64,000 nucleotides of DNA, taken from positions 1 to 64,000 of the forward strand of contig JASANG010001768.1 of the NCBI GenBank assembly GCA_030248215.1. The letters are read 5' to 3'. This document shows positions 12,899 through 26,200 of this stretch, piece after piece (position 1 is the first letter of the stretch; each line of letters starts with the position of its first letter). A program made the position numbers and the translations under genes. The DNA comes from Enoplolaimus lenunculus (taxonomy: Eukaryota; Nematoda; Enoplea; Enoplida; Thoracostomopsidae). The notes under the pieces are model-generated. The model did no database searches. It was not told where the DNA came from and worked only from the letters and a program-made list of their open reading frames with translations.

Positions 12899-13835
12899 AA
12901 ATATCATATGACATATTTTCAAAAGTCCGCATACCTGGGTCTCCATACTCAAATTGTCCTGTTGGATACCATATGATACTATGATTTGAAATTTGAATTT
13001 TGAATTACGCAGGTGTGATTCTAATAGGATTTTGTGTCAGAAACTGAACTTGCAAGCGAGTTTTCTCTACTCAAAGATTACATTGTCTCTCTGAATATCT
13101 GCATATGATATTCGTAGTAATTTTGGAATGTCATGTGATAATCCATAATGTCCCACAGTATCACGTGATATACCGACTTGTCAGCTAATGTTATATGGCA
13201 CTCGTGATTTGTCTGTTAACCCAACAGCGCCCGAATTTTAACATGGACGTCGAATCAAATGCTGCACGTTCATGTATGGATAGCTTGGTCACGTTTTAAC
13301 ACCTTTCTCATATTTGGTATTAACATTTTGTATGCGATGTAACCCAATATGATATTCCAAAAACAGCAGTTGTCTGTTACCATCATACATCGATCACGTT
13401 TTCTTTCAATATATGAAAACTAGTTTTGCGTATGGCGGAATATCATGTGATACTAGCACACATGTGTAGTTAGTATTATACGATATTACGAAAATATTAT
13501 GGCGGGAAATTTACAGTTTGGCCGGATAATTCAAAATCTGACGGGAAAATTCAAACTTTCACGAGAATATTAAAATTTTGGCGGATTGCATTATGACTTG
13601 TTTTAAACTACGTAATAGAATATCATATAATGCACTTAAACTATATCGTAAAATATTACATGATACTCCAAATCAGTTTTGATGAATATCTATGCTGTTT
13701 ATTTGGAATATCATCATATGACCAATTTGTATGAGTGTCACGCGATATTCGACACTTGTACGTTGAGAGAACCTGCGTGCCTTGCTTTATATATAAAATA
13801 TTCGACTTTCGTCTGTTCGTATATCATATGATGGT
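12899..13835. repeat. Cluster of ATATCAYRTGATAT-type palindromes
   Basis: At least eleven partial or full copies of a palindrome built on ATATCA and TGATAT around CATATG, CATGTG or CACGTG cores occur in 0.94 kb. Examples are CCATATGATAC (12971), GCATATGATATTCG (13103), TATCACGTGATATA (13160), GAATATCATGTGATAC (13438), GAATATCATATAAT (13618) and ATATCATATGATGG (13823). Spacing is irregular (25-270 bp) and the sequence between copies is unrelated. No gene overlaps. Confidence 0.6.
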
Positions 13836-14880
13836 TGCAGAAATGTGTGTTGATGTGCAATCAACATGTGACAAAACATGACACGACTGCCCCAATGAGA
13901 ATTTAATGTTTAAAATAAATCATCGTCTAATACATAAACTCCTGAGCTATTATGTCTGAAATACAAGACATCCTTATGTCTTGAAAATTCAAGATGTCTT
14001 GAAATTTAAATAAATCACTTTGCATGTACACGACGTCTTCATGCTTTTTTCAAAACACAAAAACCGTTTCGTATTTTGGAGGCGGCGTTTGCTAAACCGC
14101 TCACAAATACTAACTTCCAGTAAATATTTTACTTAAATATAAACAAAACCTTTATAAATTATAACATTTAGTCCAAAGTTGAGATTTTAGTTTCAGTTTT
14201 AGAAATTAGCAGATATTTCAATACCAAAGATACTCTTGCATTTGCCAAAAGTTTTAACCGCAAACGGTTCGCAATTATTGCAATTTTTCTACACTAATAA
14301 AACAGACCAACAAGATATTAAAAATATCGGCCAATGTAAAGATCAGGGCCGGAACGTTTTTCTATGGGACTAGAATAGAATAAGCTTAAGCTTTAGGCTA
14401 ATTTTTTGCTTCGCTTATAGATTAGGCTTAGGAATACACTCATTGTTTATACGTTTTAGGCTTAGGCATAAGCTTATAATGATGTAATTGAAATTTTTCT
14501 TCAGTCGTCACGAGTTTAACAAAAACTGAATCACTAAAAACAATAACATTTCATTACAGCTAAATGTTATCAACAGCCGTATAAATACTCCAAAATAAAA
14601 AAAAAACGGTTGTATTAAAAAATGTTTTTATCAAAACGAAACATCGGAAGAACATAAATAAATAAATATAGCAATGCTAAGGGAATCTACTCCGGGAGAC
14701 AGGAAAATCCGTCAACATTAGAGTCGTAATCCTTTATAGTTAACATGGTTCAATGAAAATAAAACCAAAGGTTTATGATGCCGAGCAATTACTATACGAC
14801 AAACCTGATAATTTTCTGATTCTTTCTAAATTGCCAGCTACTGCGATTCGTGAAATGACCATATCATACAAGACACTCTG

Positions 14881-15076
14881 CACTGCTAAAAACAGTGACT
14901 CAAATTAATGAGTCAAATTGACTCTATCTGAAATAGGCTTTTCGAGACTACACAAACTGAGTCAAAAACGACTTCGCCAGAGTCAAACGAGCGACTCAGT
15001 GAATCGAATTCGACTCTATCGGAGTCAAATTTTGACACTCGGAGAGAGTCAATTTGACTCACCATTTTTTGCAGTG
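14881..15076. mobile_element. MITE with CACTG ends and GACTCA repeats (family H)
   Basis: CACTGCTAAAAACAGTGACT at the left mirrors GACTCACCATTTTTTGCAGTG at the right except for small indels. The interior has many GAGTCAAATT and GACTCT motifs. No coding capacity is seen. Confidence 0.75.
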
Positions 15077-16169
15077 TACTTCACAGCCCATCGACAATTA
15101 ATCATAGTCTAAACTGAAATTTTGACCCAAAAATGACCAATTTTGGCTTGTAATCTCATCATAAAATACACAAAACTTGTTTTGTAAGCAAATTTAACAA
15201 TGTTTCCAAAAATTTTAAGCGTTTTTAATGCAACGTGAAAAACATCACAAATTTAAATACGGTCAATTCGTTTAAAATGAGCCTAATCTTAAAATGTTTA
15301 TTTTTTCAAAACACTGAAATCGCCTCTTAAAAATTACAATTCAAACTACAATTAATATTTTCAATTTTTCTTCCGAATTCGAGAAATCCTACAAAAATCT
15401 GAGGAAGATACATTTTTTAATTTAACAAATTTTAACAAAATATCACAAAATTGGATACCGTAAGTATAACAAAGTGTACAAAGTACTGAAATAATAAACA
15501 ATAAGTGCACTTAATTTCATCACAAGCCAATGGACATTGCAACAAGTTTAACATCAAATAAATATGTAGCTCAGGACAGGATCGTAATGATTCAAATAGG
15601 GCAAATAGGCTGTTCGGTACGGGAACATTTTATGTCACACTGTAAATTTCAGTGAGTTGATTTTAACTCAGAATGAGTTGAATCCACCAGTATGAGTTAG
15701 GACTATCATAATTCAGAAATTTGAGTTGATTCAATTCATTCTGAGTTAATCAACTCACAGAGAGTCGTCTAGGTTCACATACCATACTAATGAAATCTAT
15801 TTATTTTTTATCGTCATTTTTAAGTACAATATCGTAATTTTTACCGACCAAACTTTAATACCGGAATTAAAAATTCCAGTAAAAATTTCCCGAGACCATA
15901 AGGTGAAAAAAGCCGACACCGGAATCGAATTTCCGGATGCACCCTGGTAATTACCTTAACCTTGATGCATACACCGCTTATCAACCGACTCACACATATA
16001 TAGATACAAAACACAAAAATAACAATAAAATAGACCGTACTGTTTCAATAACAAAAAACAATCCAACATTACAAAATCAGGCCATAAGCATCAGAAATTT
16101 TACATTTTAACATTACATATTTTGAATAGTAACCAAATTTAAAACATTTAAATGACTTCTTGGACGTTA

Positions 16170-16390
16170 GCCCGTATTCTCAAATGTGAGCAGCACCTAT
16201 TACCAGTTGATGATAAGCCCTGTAACTTTGGAACCAACGCACGGTGGCGTTCGAAATTGAGCACATTGTTCGCGTTTGATATGCCCTACTTCGGTTCCAA
16301 TTTCGAGACCAGCAACTGCAGTTGTTCGTCAGTTTGAAAACCTGTCGCTAATGGATGATAGGTGCTATACGCATTTGAGAATATTGGCCC
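16170..16390. mobile_element. MITE family I (CCGTATTCTCAAATGTG ends)
   Basis: Inverted arms are CCGTATTCTCAAATGTGAGC with AGCACCTATTACCAGTTG at the left and GGATGATAGGTGCTATAC with GCATTTGAGAATATTGG at the right. Related copies or fragments are at 17165-17215, 23536-23703, 32395-32440, 56583-56635 and 58401-58600. Confidence 0.78.
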
Positions 16391-17228
16391 TTGCCTCAAC
16401 CTAAACTCAAACCACTATCCACTATCGGTTTACCTTATAGTCCGCTCCGTACTCAACCATTCTCATTCGCCCGCCCATCGATTTTACAATTTAGTCCCAC
16501 TTTAACATAACTCATAATCAACTTACAGATTTTCTTTTACAGTACCTAAAATTACATTCAGATAGCTAGAAATAGTCAGAAGAAAACAAAGGGTAACATT
16601 CTAGATAAGATCGACAAAGGACCACTATCTTATAACAGCGAGATAGCCTATCAAAAACCAATAATACAAAACACTGGAATTAACGTAGAATAACAACCAA
16701 AAAACAACTTCCATCAACCAATCAAAACAGCAGATTAAAAAACCGCACACGAACCAACAGCCAATCGTCTTGAACGCAGCAAACCCCAATATTCACTAAA
16801 AATCTAAATTATGCTTCGTTCAGTGCAAGAAATTTCATAAATTCCGCAATGAAAATGCTATACGATATTGTTACCATATGGCGATCAAAATATTACCACG
16901 CGTTAGCCTTAGCTTAACACGGCAAATTCTACCTTAACGCTTGTCACAGAGCATTTAATGACTTTATATATGAAAAAGCTTCCAAACTAACATCAGAACC
17001 TGAGCCTATAATCTCAAATGGCTACAGCACCCACCAGCATGCCTTCGTTTAAGCACAAACCTTGACGTTACATGTGGGGTACACTATACAAGAGCTTTAA
17101 AAGAAACTTACTGCAGCTGTATAAATGTTTCAACGCAAAAAACTTGCCGAATTTACAAGACCTATCACAAAACCGGTAGTTATAGATGCTACACACATTT
17201 GACAATACGAGTAAACCGCATCAGCCAA

Positions 17229-20200
17229 TCAGAGTTCAGTTTTCTTAAATGCTGCTTTCGCGTTCTCGCGAACAAAACTCTCCAATCCAGCCACGTCTCG
17301 AGTTCCATCAAATTTGATTGGTTTGTTATCCTTGGCTCCGGCCGGCGAAAAGTAAATCGTTGGAAATCCTTCGACTTTAAAATCGTCCACAGGGACGTCG
17401 TTTGAAGTAGCGTCAAACTTTGCGATCACAAGGTGTTTTTCGGACTGCAATTTTTTGGCTAACTGAGCATATTTTGGTTCAAGCGCCTGTAAACACAATA
17501 TACCTACCAGATAAAGGTAATAAATCGTTGTGTACTGGATTCACCGCCTTTAATTGTGTTTTAATACAAAAGATTCATTTTGAAATTTCTCTACTTATAA
17601 AAAAGTGTATTGAAATATGTTTTGAAATGCGAAAAGCTTTTAAAATAGTGATTTATTTGCGATACAATTCCTATATAAAATCTGAGCTTAGCTATAATTA
17701 TGTTTAAATCATATCTGGACAATCCGGCCAATGAGTTTCATTTATAATATTTGAAATCTTTTTAATTTTTTATGTCATTAATAATTAAACGTATTGACTT
17801 TTGTAACAAAGCACCAAAATTATAACACACTCGTTATCCAAAAAACGACGCAAATATAATGCCGCATAATTTTATTGCAGTCAACCAAATATATGACCAG
17901 ATTTTATTTCAGGAACCCACACAGGTACAGTTAAGAAAAACTTGTGTATCTTTCAGAGGGTCCAATAACCATAATTGAAATTAAGCACAGTTGCAGACAA
18001 ATTAGTAAGAAAACAACCTATGTTCCTGCGTATGTTTAATAGTTCAAATACATAAACTAGATTGCTACAAGAACCAACACAGTAGTATATTTTGTCCGCT
18101 CACCTTACAATGACCACACCACGGTGCATAGAATTCAATGAGAACATCATTTTTCGGATTCATCACAATTTGTTTGAAAGTATTCGCAACCACTGGTTTC
18201 ACAGGTCCAGTATCACCTTTCGGAATAGGTGCAGATTTGAAGCGTGGCTTTAGTTTCCCTAAAAGAAAGCAAACAAAAAAAATCATAATATTTGAGCTTT
18301 CAAAAATATACTAAAGTATTTGCGTAGTAAATGTTTAATCAACAATTTATACTATCGCAAAACTTTCTTAAGATAAATAAACTTAAATCTCACTAGTAGT
18401 CACTACACTTTCTCACCTCACCCCTGGTACAAAATTACTGTCCTAGCACAATAAACCGTGAATATTCATTCAAGTTGCAAACCTTGAGTATTGAATCTTG
18501 TGCAATCAGTGACAGCATCAATACAACATGATGCCGGTTAGTAAAAATCACGCGTTATTCCAAATGCTGCCTATGTATAGATCAGGGACGGTCCGTTTTT
18601 CAGTGAGACTGCTAATGGTATTATTATAAGTTTAAGCATTAGACTAATTTTTTGCCTAGGCTTAGGTTTAGGTATAGGTTTATCATTGCCTTTAGACTTA
18701 AGCTTAGGCTTAGGGATACTATTGTTGCGGTCTTGATCCATACATTGGCCCAAATACTCGCTGCGAAGCCCAGTTCAGTGTTTTTAAAAATTTTAACCAA
18801 GAAAATGTACCTTTTTCCATTCGTTTCACAAACGATCTAAGGGCTTCTTCTGAAAAATCATCGTCTTCCGGGTCCCACGGGTATTTCAAGTTACCTTCGC
18901 CAAAAATAGCAATGTTCACGTCCTGACCAGAATCGCCTAAGCCAAGTTCCTAGAAAAACAATCACAATACTCCGCTAAATTTTAGTTTGAAATATTATAC
19001 CAAGTGCCAGGGTTCAACCGGAATACCTGGTCCTGTCGGAATTCCTGCACAATTTAATTCCTGTTCCTGTTCCTGCATTTAAAGATGCAGGAGCCGGAAT
19101 TTTTTACGGTTTATGGCAAATTATTCATAATCATTTAAATATTGGAACCTTTTTCTTTGAAAAAATGTTATTTCAACATGATTGTTTTTGTAATTAGTTC
19201 AATTTTGGTAATAAACTGTTTATGGCTTGTTTTCGCAAAATTTGATGATGAAATAGCTGAAAATTCTCTAAAGCCGTTTTTGGGAATTTTTCTAAAAAGT
19301 CCTATAGTATTTCGGTGATGAAAATGATTTAAAATTCGGGTTCCTCTTCCTGCAAAGAAATTCAATTCCTGTTCCTGTTCTGGCAAAATTTAATTCCGGC
19401 TGAAACCCTGCCAAACGCATAGTTTGTGGAACTTTATTAACATTTATCTTTCGGTCCAAACTTCAAGCTTACTGTTGAAGCCGTATTATCAACCGAATGT
19501 ATTAATATCCATATCGTCAGATAAATAAATCTTCAAACAAGCAAACTGCGACTGTTATATACATCCAAATCAACCCATAAGTCAGACAACCAAAATGATG
19601 AAACTGTTTGCAATTTGTAAGTTCACTGGGTTACTATAGACCGGCATCGAGGGTGGTTACAACATCTGGCTTGAAACCCAAAATACGCACAGCAGGAAGA
19701 CCAGTTTTATCAGCAAAAACACTTTTTTGTAAGTAAAAGACCTGTTATGCATTGCAAATACACAAACTTATCTCTTAACCCACCGTTAGCCAAGTCAAAA
19801 CGCCCTGATACCAAAAGAAGTTGTTGCGAAATAAGGCTTCCCGTTATCCCAAATGTCGCTTAAATAACTTTGCACTAAGATGGTTAAACTAAGGTTACCT
19901 CTAATTCTTTACTGAATTCCTGTTCATCAGAGATGGCGAATGTAAATTTTGGTGTGAAATCTTTCGCAATATTCACAACCTTTTGCCTCCAATACTGAGT
20001 TCCTGAAACGAACAAAAACAAATAAACGAAAACCATTAAACATAACACAATTACTATATTTTAATGTTTAAAATTAAATAAAACTATTATTAACATAAAA
20101 ATACTTAAGCCCTATTCACACGTGCAAGTTTTTTTCCGCGAGAACTTGCAGCTGCAAATTGCACTCAGCAGTTGCATTTTTTCGTTAGCCAATAAGAAAG

Positions 20201-23200
20201 CGGCTGTAACAAATTCAGTGACTTGCATGGTTACCCACACATGTGAACTAAATTCCTTGCTATAATTTTTAATAAATTATTTGTAGCTGCAAGTTCTCGC
20301 AGCAAAAAATTGCACGTGTGAATATGGCTTTAGAATCACTGAAACAAAATTTGAGAAGTTTTCAAGTTCAAGTTTAACAAAGATCTTAGTATTTATAAAG
20401 CCCTATTCACACATGCAAGTTTTTGCTGCGAGAACTAGCAAAACTCACACGTGTGAATAAGACATAAGGGTTAAGGGTTATTCCACTCCACTATCATAGG
20501 GCTTCACAACTATATTACATGGTTTTACAATAATTTGTTTTCTAGAAGAATGTAATTAAACATTACTGAAAATAAAAAATAGTACACGTAGTAGTACACA
20601 TGTGCAACTGGGCAAAGGTTTCTCCTTCCCTAGGCAAAATTGTTGCCTGGGCCTTGTTTAAGTGAACGAAATTTTAAAAAAACTGCTTTTTAAAAAGCTG
20701 TAGTGATTTGCAGATATATAAAACACACCCGAAACAAAACGTATACAGTCTTAATTAGCATACGTAACGCAAACAAAAATCTGTTAGAATGCTGCCCAAA
20801 TGAAAATACGTATGTGGGGCCTTCCAGCTTTAATATATAGAACTAATTTCGTAGCAACAATAACTGTACCTTCACGATGAGCATGACTAAAATCGACAGA
20901 AAAGTAAACAACCACCAAAGGTCTGTCAACATATCTCCTGCCCATATTCGACTGCGTACGCTGTCCAACTAACGGAATACAATTTTTGTTGAAAAATTCA
21001 ACAATTTCATCGCGAGTTGCAGTTGGCTAAAATTACACAAACTCCCATTTACACATAAAAGTTTTTGCAGCAAGAACATGCAACTGAAACATACAGTTGA
21101 CAGTTTTGTCACATGTTTGCGAAAAAAATTTCTAATTGAAAGTCGCAGCTGCAAATCTGGTTAAATTTCTCTTTCCTAGCTCGCAAAAGTGACCGCTGGT
21201 TGTTCGAAACTGCAGTCGTTCTCTTGCTCGGTGGGTAGCAAAGGTGCCGTTGAGCTAAGGTTACCAAAATAGAGCTATTGAATGGCTAACAAACTGTGCA
21301 AACACATGCATGTACATTACTTTTCTATTCCGCTTATGAAAAAAGTCTTAGTAAAGAAGTTTGTGCTTTCGTACCCTGCTGGCATACTTTATACTAAAGC
21401 AGGTGCTGACTGACGAATCTTATTTATGCCGTTGTGCGAAAAACTCAAGCTTAGAACTTCAAATAAAAATCGGTCTTATATATTTCTAACACATACGTAT
21501 TCTTTTGAAGACCGCAGCTAGCAAAAACAAGAGTCACCGCCAGTCGGCGCTGATAAATAAATACACCTACCATCTTCAAATAACGAACAGATTTTTCATA
21601 TTTTGACCGAAACTGTTCAGGCATAAATACGGCAACATCGTTTCCATCAATTTTAAGCGATTCTGCCAATTTTGCGTCTGTTGTCAGCGCGACTACTGGA
21701 AAATCTTCACGGACAGTTTCCGCTACAAACAGAACACACAAATATAAAATTCATATATACACTACACGTCTTGTACACTTTCGCTTACAAGGCTAATCAA
21801 GTCTAAAGCGAACCATAAGAATAATCTTAAATATAGGTCAAAATATGAAGGCCAGAGAAGTACAAGAGGTAATTTATACGAAAAATATAATAAATTTACC
21901 GCATTAATCAGCATACTTCTGCAAACCATTAAAAACTAAATTAAAATTCCACAGATGTTTGCGCTACATACGTTTTAGAATGTCATCTACATCAGGTAAC
22001 TGTTTTGTGATTAATACACAAACAAAAACGGTACGGAACAACCCATAATTTACCTTTGTGGTGTAGTTTCGTACAACTGTTTAAAATATCTTAACGATAA
22101 TCAAAGTCAATACTTACCTGCTTCTTCAAAGTTTTCTCGTAACTTTTCGTTAGAGCCGTCAAAATACGCAACAATGGTAATATCGTCTTTTGAAACATGC
22201 CTTTGGAAGTCTGCCATTGTTGTCAATTCGCGAAAAGCCGGACTCGCTTGCTCGCTCATATGCGAAATAATGCCTTAATAGAAATATGCCGTTTAAATAA
22301 TACAGACACATTTTAATTAATGTCACCAAGAGCCAATGATGAGTTGTACCTTTGCACAATGCTATTTTTTCGAAGCCTATGCTGTGCATAAAAGAATGAA
22401 TCCAGCAATCAATGCTTTCTTAGCCAGCTGCATATCACTTTCTGGTGAGGTTCATTCACACATTTCAATGTCATCAACGGAACAAAATGCTGCTGTGTGA
22501 GGCAAAAAAACTAAGCGTACTGGTATATACGTTTTGTAATACCAGCTTTTTGGTAAACTGCATAAATTTTGTTCCAAAAATTACCACGAGTTTATGAATT
22601 TAACCAGCGACAAAGTTGAACTTCGCATTTACAACAGCCACAGTTCGCTAGTTTAAAAACTTATCACTAAGTGATAACAGCCAGTTTGCTTGTTTGAAAA
22701 CTTATCACTAAATGACAACAGCTGTAACACACAGCAGAGTAGAATGCCGCTCGATTAAACCTTATGTAACGATGTTACAAAAACAGTATAACTAAGATAC
22801 TTTTTAACTTACCAGACGAGTCTCGTGGCCCTTTATACTCGAAGCGTTTTCCTTTTCGCATGACATACATCGTCGGATACCCAGTGACGTCATATTGTTT
22901 CGCAAGATTTGATTCTTTGGTTGCATCAACCTGAAAATATGTAAAAAAATAAATTCAATACAATTTGCCATTATATCGAGTCGATAACAGTTCCTAGACA
23001 AGAGCATGCAATTGAGCTCATTCTGCGAAGACGAATATTGTAGATATTGAATGGAGGCTTCCTCCCTCCACTAGAGAGTAGCACGGTAAACAGAACGCAA
23101 TAAATATTATGCTATTTAAACTTGAATAATCCCTGGTTGGAAAGTTACAAACCCTATCACCAACTGGTCATAGATTCAACACAATTCAGAATACTGACAA

Positions 23201-26200
23201 ATGAACACAAAAATTAGCTCAACTCACTTTAGCTATAGGAATTGGCGGATCGTGATCTTTTAATACTTTCGCTGCTTTCTCAAGTTCAGGTCCAAGCTTT
23301 TTGCAATGACCACACCTGAAATAGTAGAATAATCATATTTTGACTTACATTTTCTAAAACGACAGATCGCACTATTTATCAGTTATACAAGTCAAAAATT
23401 AGACGAATGAATAAAGTATTAAACAAACATCGACATTTTGCAAGTCAGAGCCATAAAGACGGCAAATGCACACACTGAATGTCATCCGCGGACGCACTGA
23501 AGCACAGGCCGTGTAATTTGAAACCAACTTTACGGCACGTATTCTCGAATGTCAGTAGCACCTATCATCAACTGGTGTATAACCTTCGAACCAGCGGACG
23601 AGGCTCAGAATCCAGCACGTTTTTGGCATTTGATTTGCCCTACATTTGTACCAAACTTGAGATTCACATTTGCAGTTCGACAGTTTGAAAATCTATCGCT
23701 ACAAAGAACTTGCAAACAACTTTCACTAACATAATTTAAACAGCAACCGGTAAATTCCAAATTGAAAAACCTACCATGGGGCATAAAACTCAACCAGCAT
23801 AATATTTTCGGCTTCAGTAAAAGCAGTGAAATTGCTTTCGGACAGCACCAAAACAGCATCAGGAGGAGGTTTGTAATTTGGATCCGTTTTTTCTTCAATC
23901 CACGCAACAATTCCTGAAACAAAGTTGACTTGATTTATTAGTAGCATTAAAACGATTATAAAAACAAATATACGAAACCTACAATATCATACGTATACCA
24001 GTGTACTTTTTGGGGCTGTCTCATAGACGCTGAAGCATCTTAGCTCCAGTATCATATCTGTAAAAACATTAATAATACAAAAATAATGAATATACGGAAA
24101 TTATTATGACTAATTACAACCACATACCACAGGCATTGACATGGTGTATGCAAGTTATTGTTCCAGATGTACTGTTTAATAATCTGACCCGGGCGGAAAC
24201 AATTCTAAACATCCAGCTTCAGTCACGGTTACATTTTGAGGCTGGGAACATTGTAAAAATTCTGGCAAATATAAAATTTAAATTTAAAACGATTTACCGT
24301 CTGCGTCCCTTGGACCATCATAATCCATTTGAGTTCCTTCCCGCCAAAACTTCAGCGTCGGATATCCGCTGACATCAAATCGAGTTGCAAGCGATTTTTG
24401 TTCAGTAGCATCAACCTATAAAATCAATATAAAAACATTTAAAATCTCGCACCAAATATTCTTAAATGTGTGAATCACCTATCGACACACTCTTTCACTT
24501 GATTCTACTTGTTATTGTGCCCATTTCCTAAACCTTCGTTTAATAATTCACTTGCTTAAAAATTAATTATTTAAACTATTACTCCGTAGCTAAAGGGTGC
24601 TATACAAACTTAGCAGCTTGTGACTAAAAATTATAAATACAAAACAATCAAAGGCAACAAAGCCACACGAAACATTGTTCAAAAATTTACAAAATATATA
24701 AGAATATGCAACATACAAAGGAAAGCTAACAAATTTTCAATATTTTCAGTATACATCGACAAAAATGACTAACTTTCACAAGAGGCACTTTTCCTTCAAG
24801 TTTCGAGGCAGCTTTTTCGTATTCCGGCGCCAGTGCTTTGCAGTGACCACACCTGTAATGTAACAAAATAAAATACAATACAGCAGTAACAAACAAAACA
24901 ACAAACAATAACACAGTATCTATCATGCAGAGTACACCCAAATAATACCAAAAGCCCGGAGCCGGATAGTAGTAACTTCATATTTCCACAAAAAACTACA
25001 AATGACGTACGATACAAACAATGATTTATTTGTACTCAGATACGTAGTCACTTAAGATTTCAAATACAACTTTTTCGCCTCGAATTGTTTGTAATACCAA
25101 AAATTTTCTATTCAGTAGCCAGAGATGTAAGAGAGCTGGCGTTTCCCTACTGGGAGGCAAGGGACCTCAGATATTCGAGCTCTTCCAACTCGCACCATCC
25201 CCACAGTTGACTTCTCCAATTTTTTGAGCTGCCCTGCAAACACGAACTATTACCGGTTCCAGATTTTTGAAGTATAATTTACACCAGCTATAACGTCGCG
25301 TAAGAATTGCCTTTCAAGACCAAGGGTGCAAATCGTATAAACACGAATTTTAAGACACCAAAAATTAACTTTGCTCCCCCATAATTCGCATCCTCCAGCT
25401 TCTCTTTCTGGTAGTGGGGCTTGTCCTTTCTCACATGCCAGCACCCCCAAGCAAATCGCAGAAAATATATTGAAAAGATGCTTGTAAGATTGAGCTTACG
25501 GTTTTAAAACCGGGACCAAGACATCACCGGAACACAGCGCCTAGCAAATGACAGCCAAGCAATCCATAATCGCTCGCGCAACCCCAACAGGGTACGAAAA
25601 CCCAATATAATAATTACAAGTCACGGACAGAATTAAGTACAATCGCGACCGCGGTCCAAACTACGGTTCAAACCGCGAACACTCGTTTCTTGGACGCAAT
25701 TGCTCGCAGACGCGAGTTGAACTGCACGCGGTTACTGGTACTGCGCACTTAATTCTGTCCGTGATTTACACACAATCCGTATTAAATACTATATTTGCCT
25801 ACTTTAGCAAGTAACATTGACTTTCGGTGTACGTACCAATATCGACTAAGCAGCCTGAAAATTTCAAGCTGTGATGTAATGACCAACACATTACTTGCAA
25901 TAATTCATTTTGTTCAAGCAAAAATTGTAAAACTAACCATGGTGCGTAAAATTCAACTAAGACAGTTGGATTTTGCTCCAAAAACACGTCGAAATCTTCG
26001 TCCGTTAACGAATAAACACCATTTTCTTGTTTGAACTCTGAAACAATAAAATATAGAACTTGAATTTTGCAGTATTAAAGTTCGCTTTCAACCTTTATTC
26101 ACATGACGTGCAAATTTTTGCATTCCGAAATTTTTCAGCACTGTAACTTTTATTGGCAAGTGTTGTGTCCAAAATGCCCTGTGGCACATAGATCGAGCTA

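Larger units (their letters stand above)
10017..17228. other. Intergenic region, Grx-DEP-DUF547 to PDIA4
   Basis: It holds a family A fragment (10210-10255), the LINE fragment, the palindrome cluster, diverged family E, H, G, A and I elements, and about 0.8 kb of unique AT-rich DNA before PDIA4. I saw no host exon. The last few hundred bases before 17229 would contain the PDIA4 3' UTR. Confidence 0.6.
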
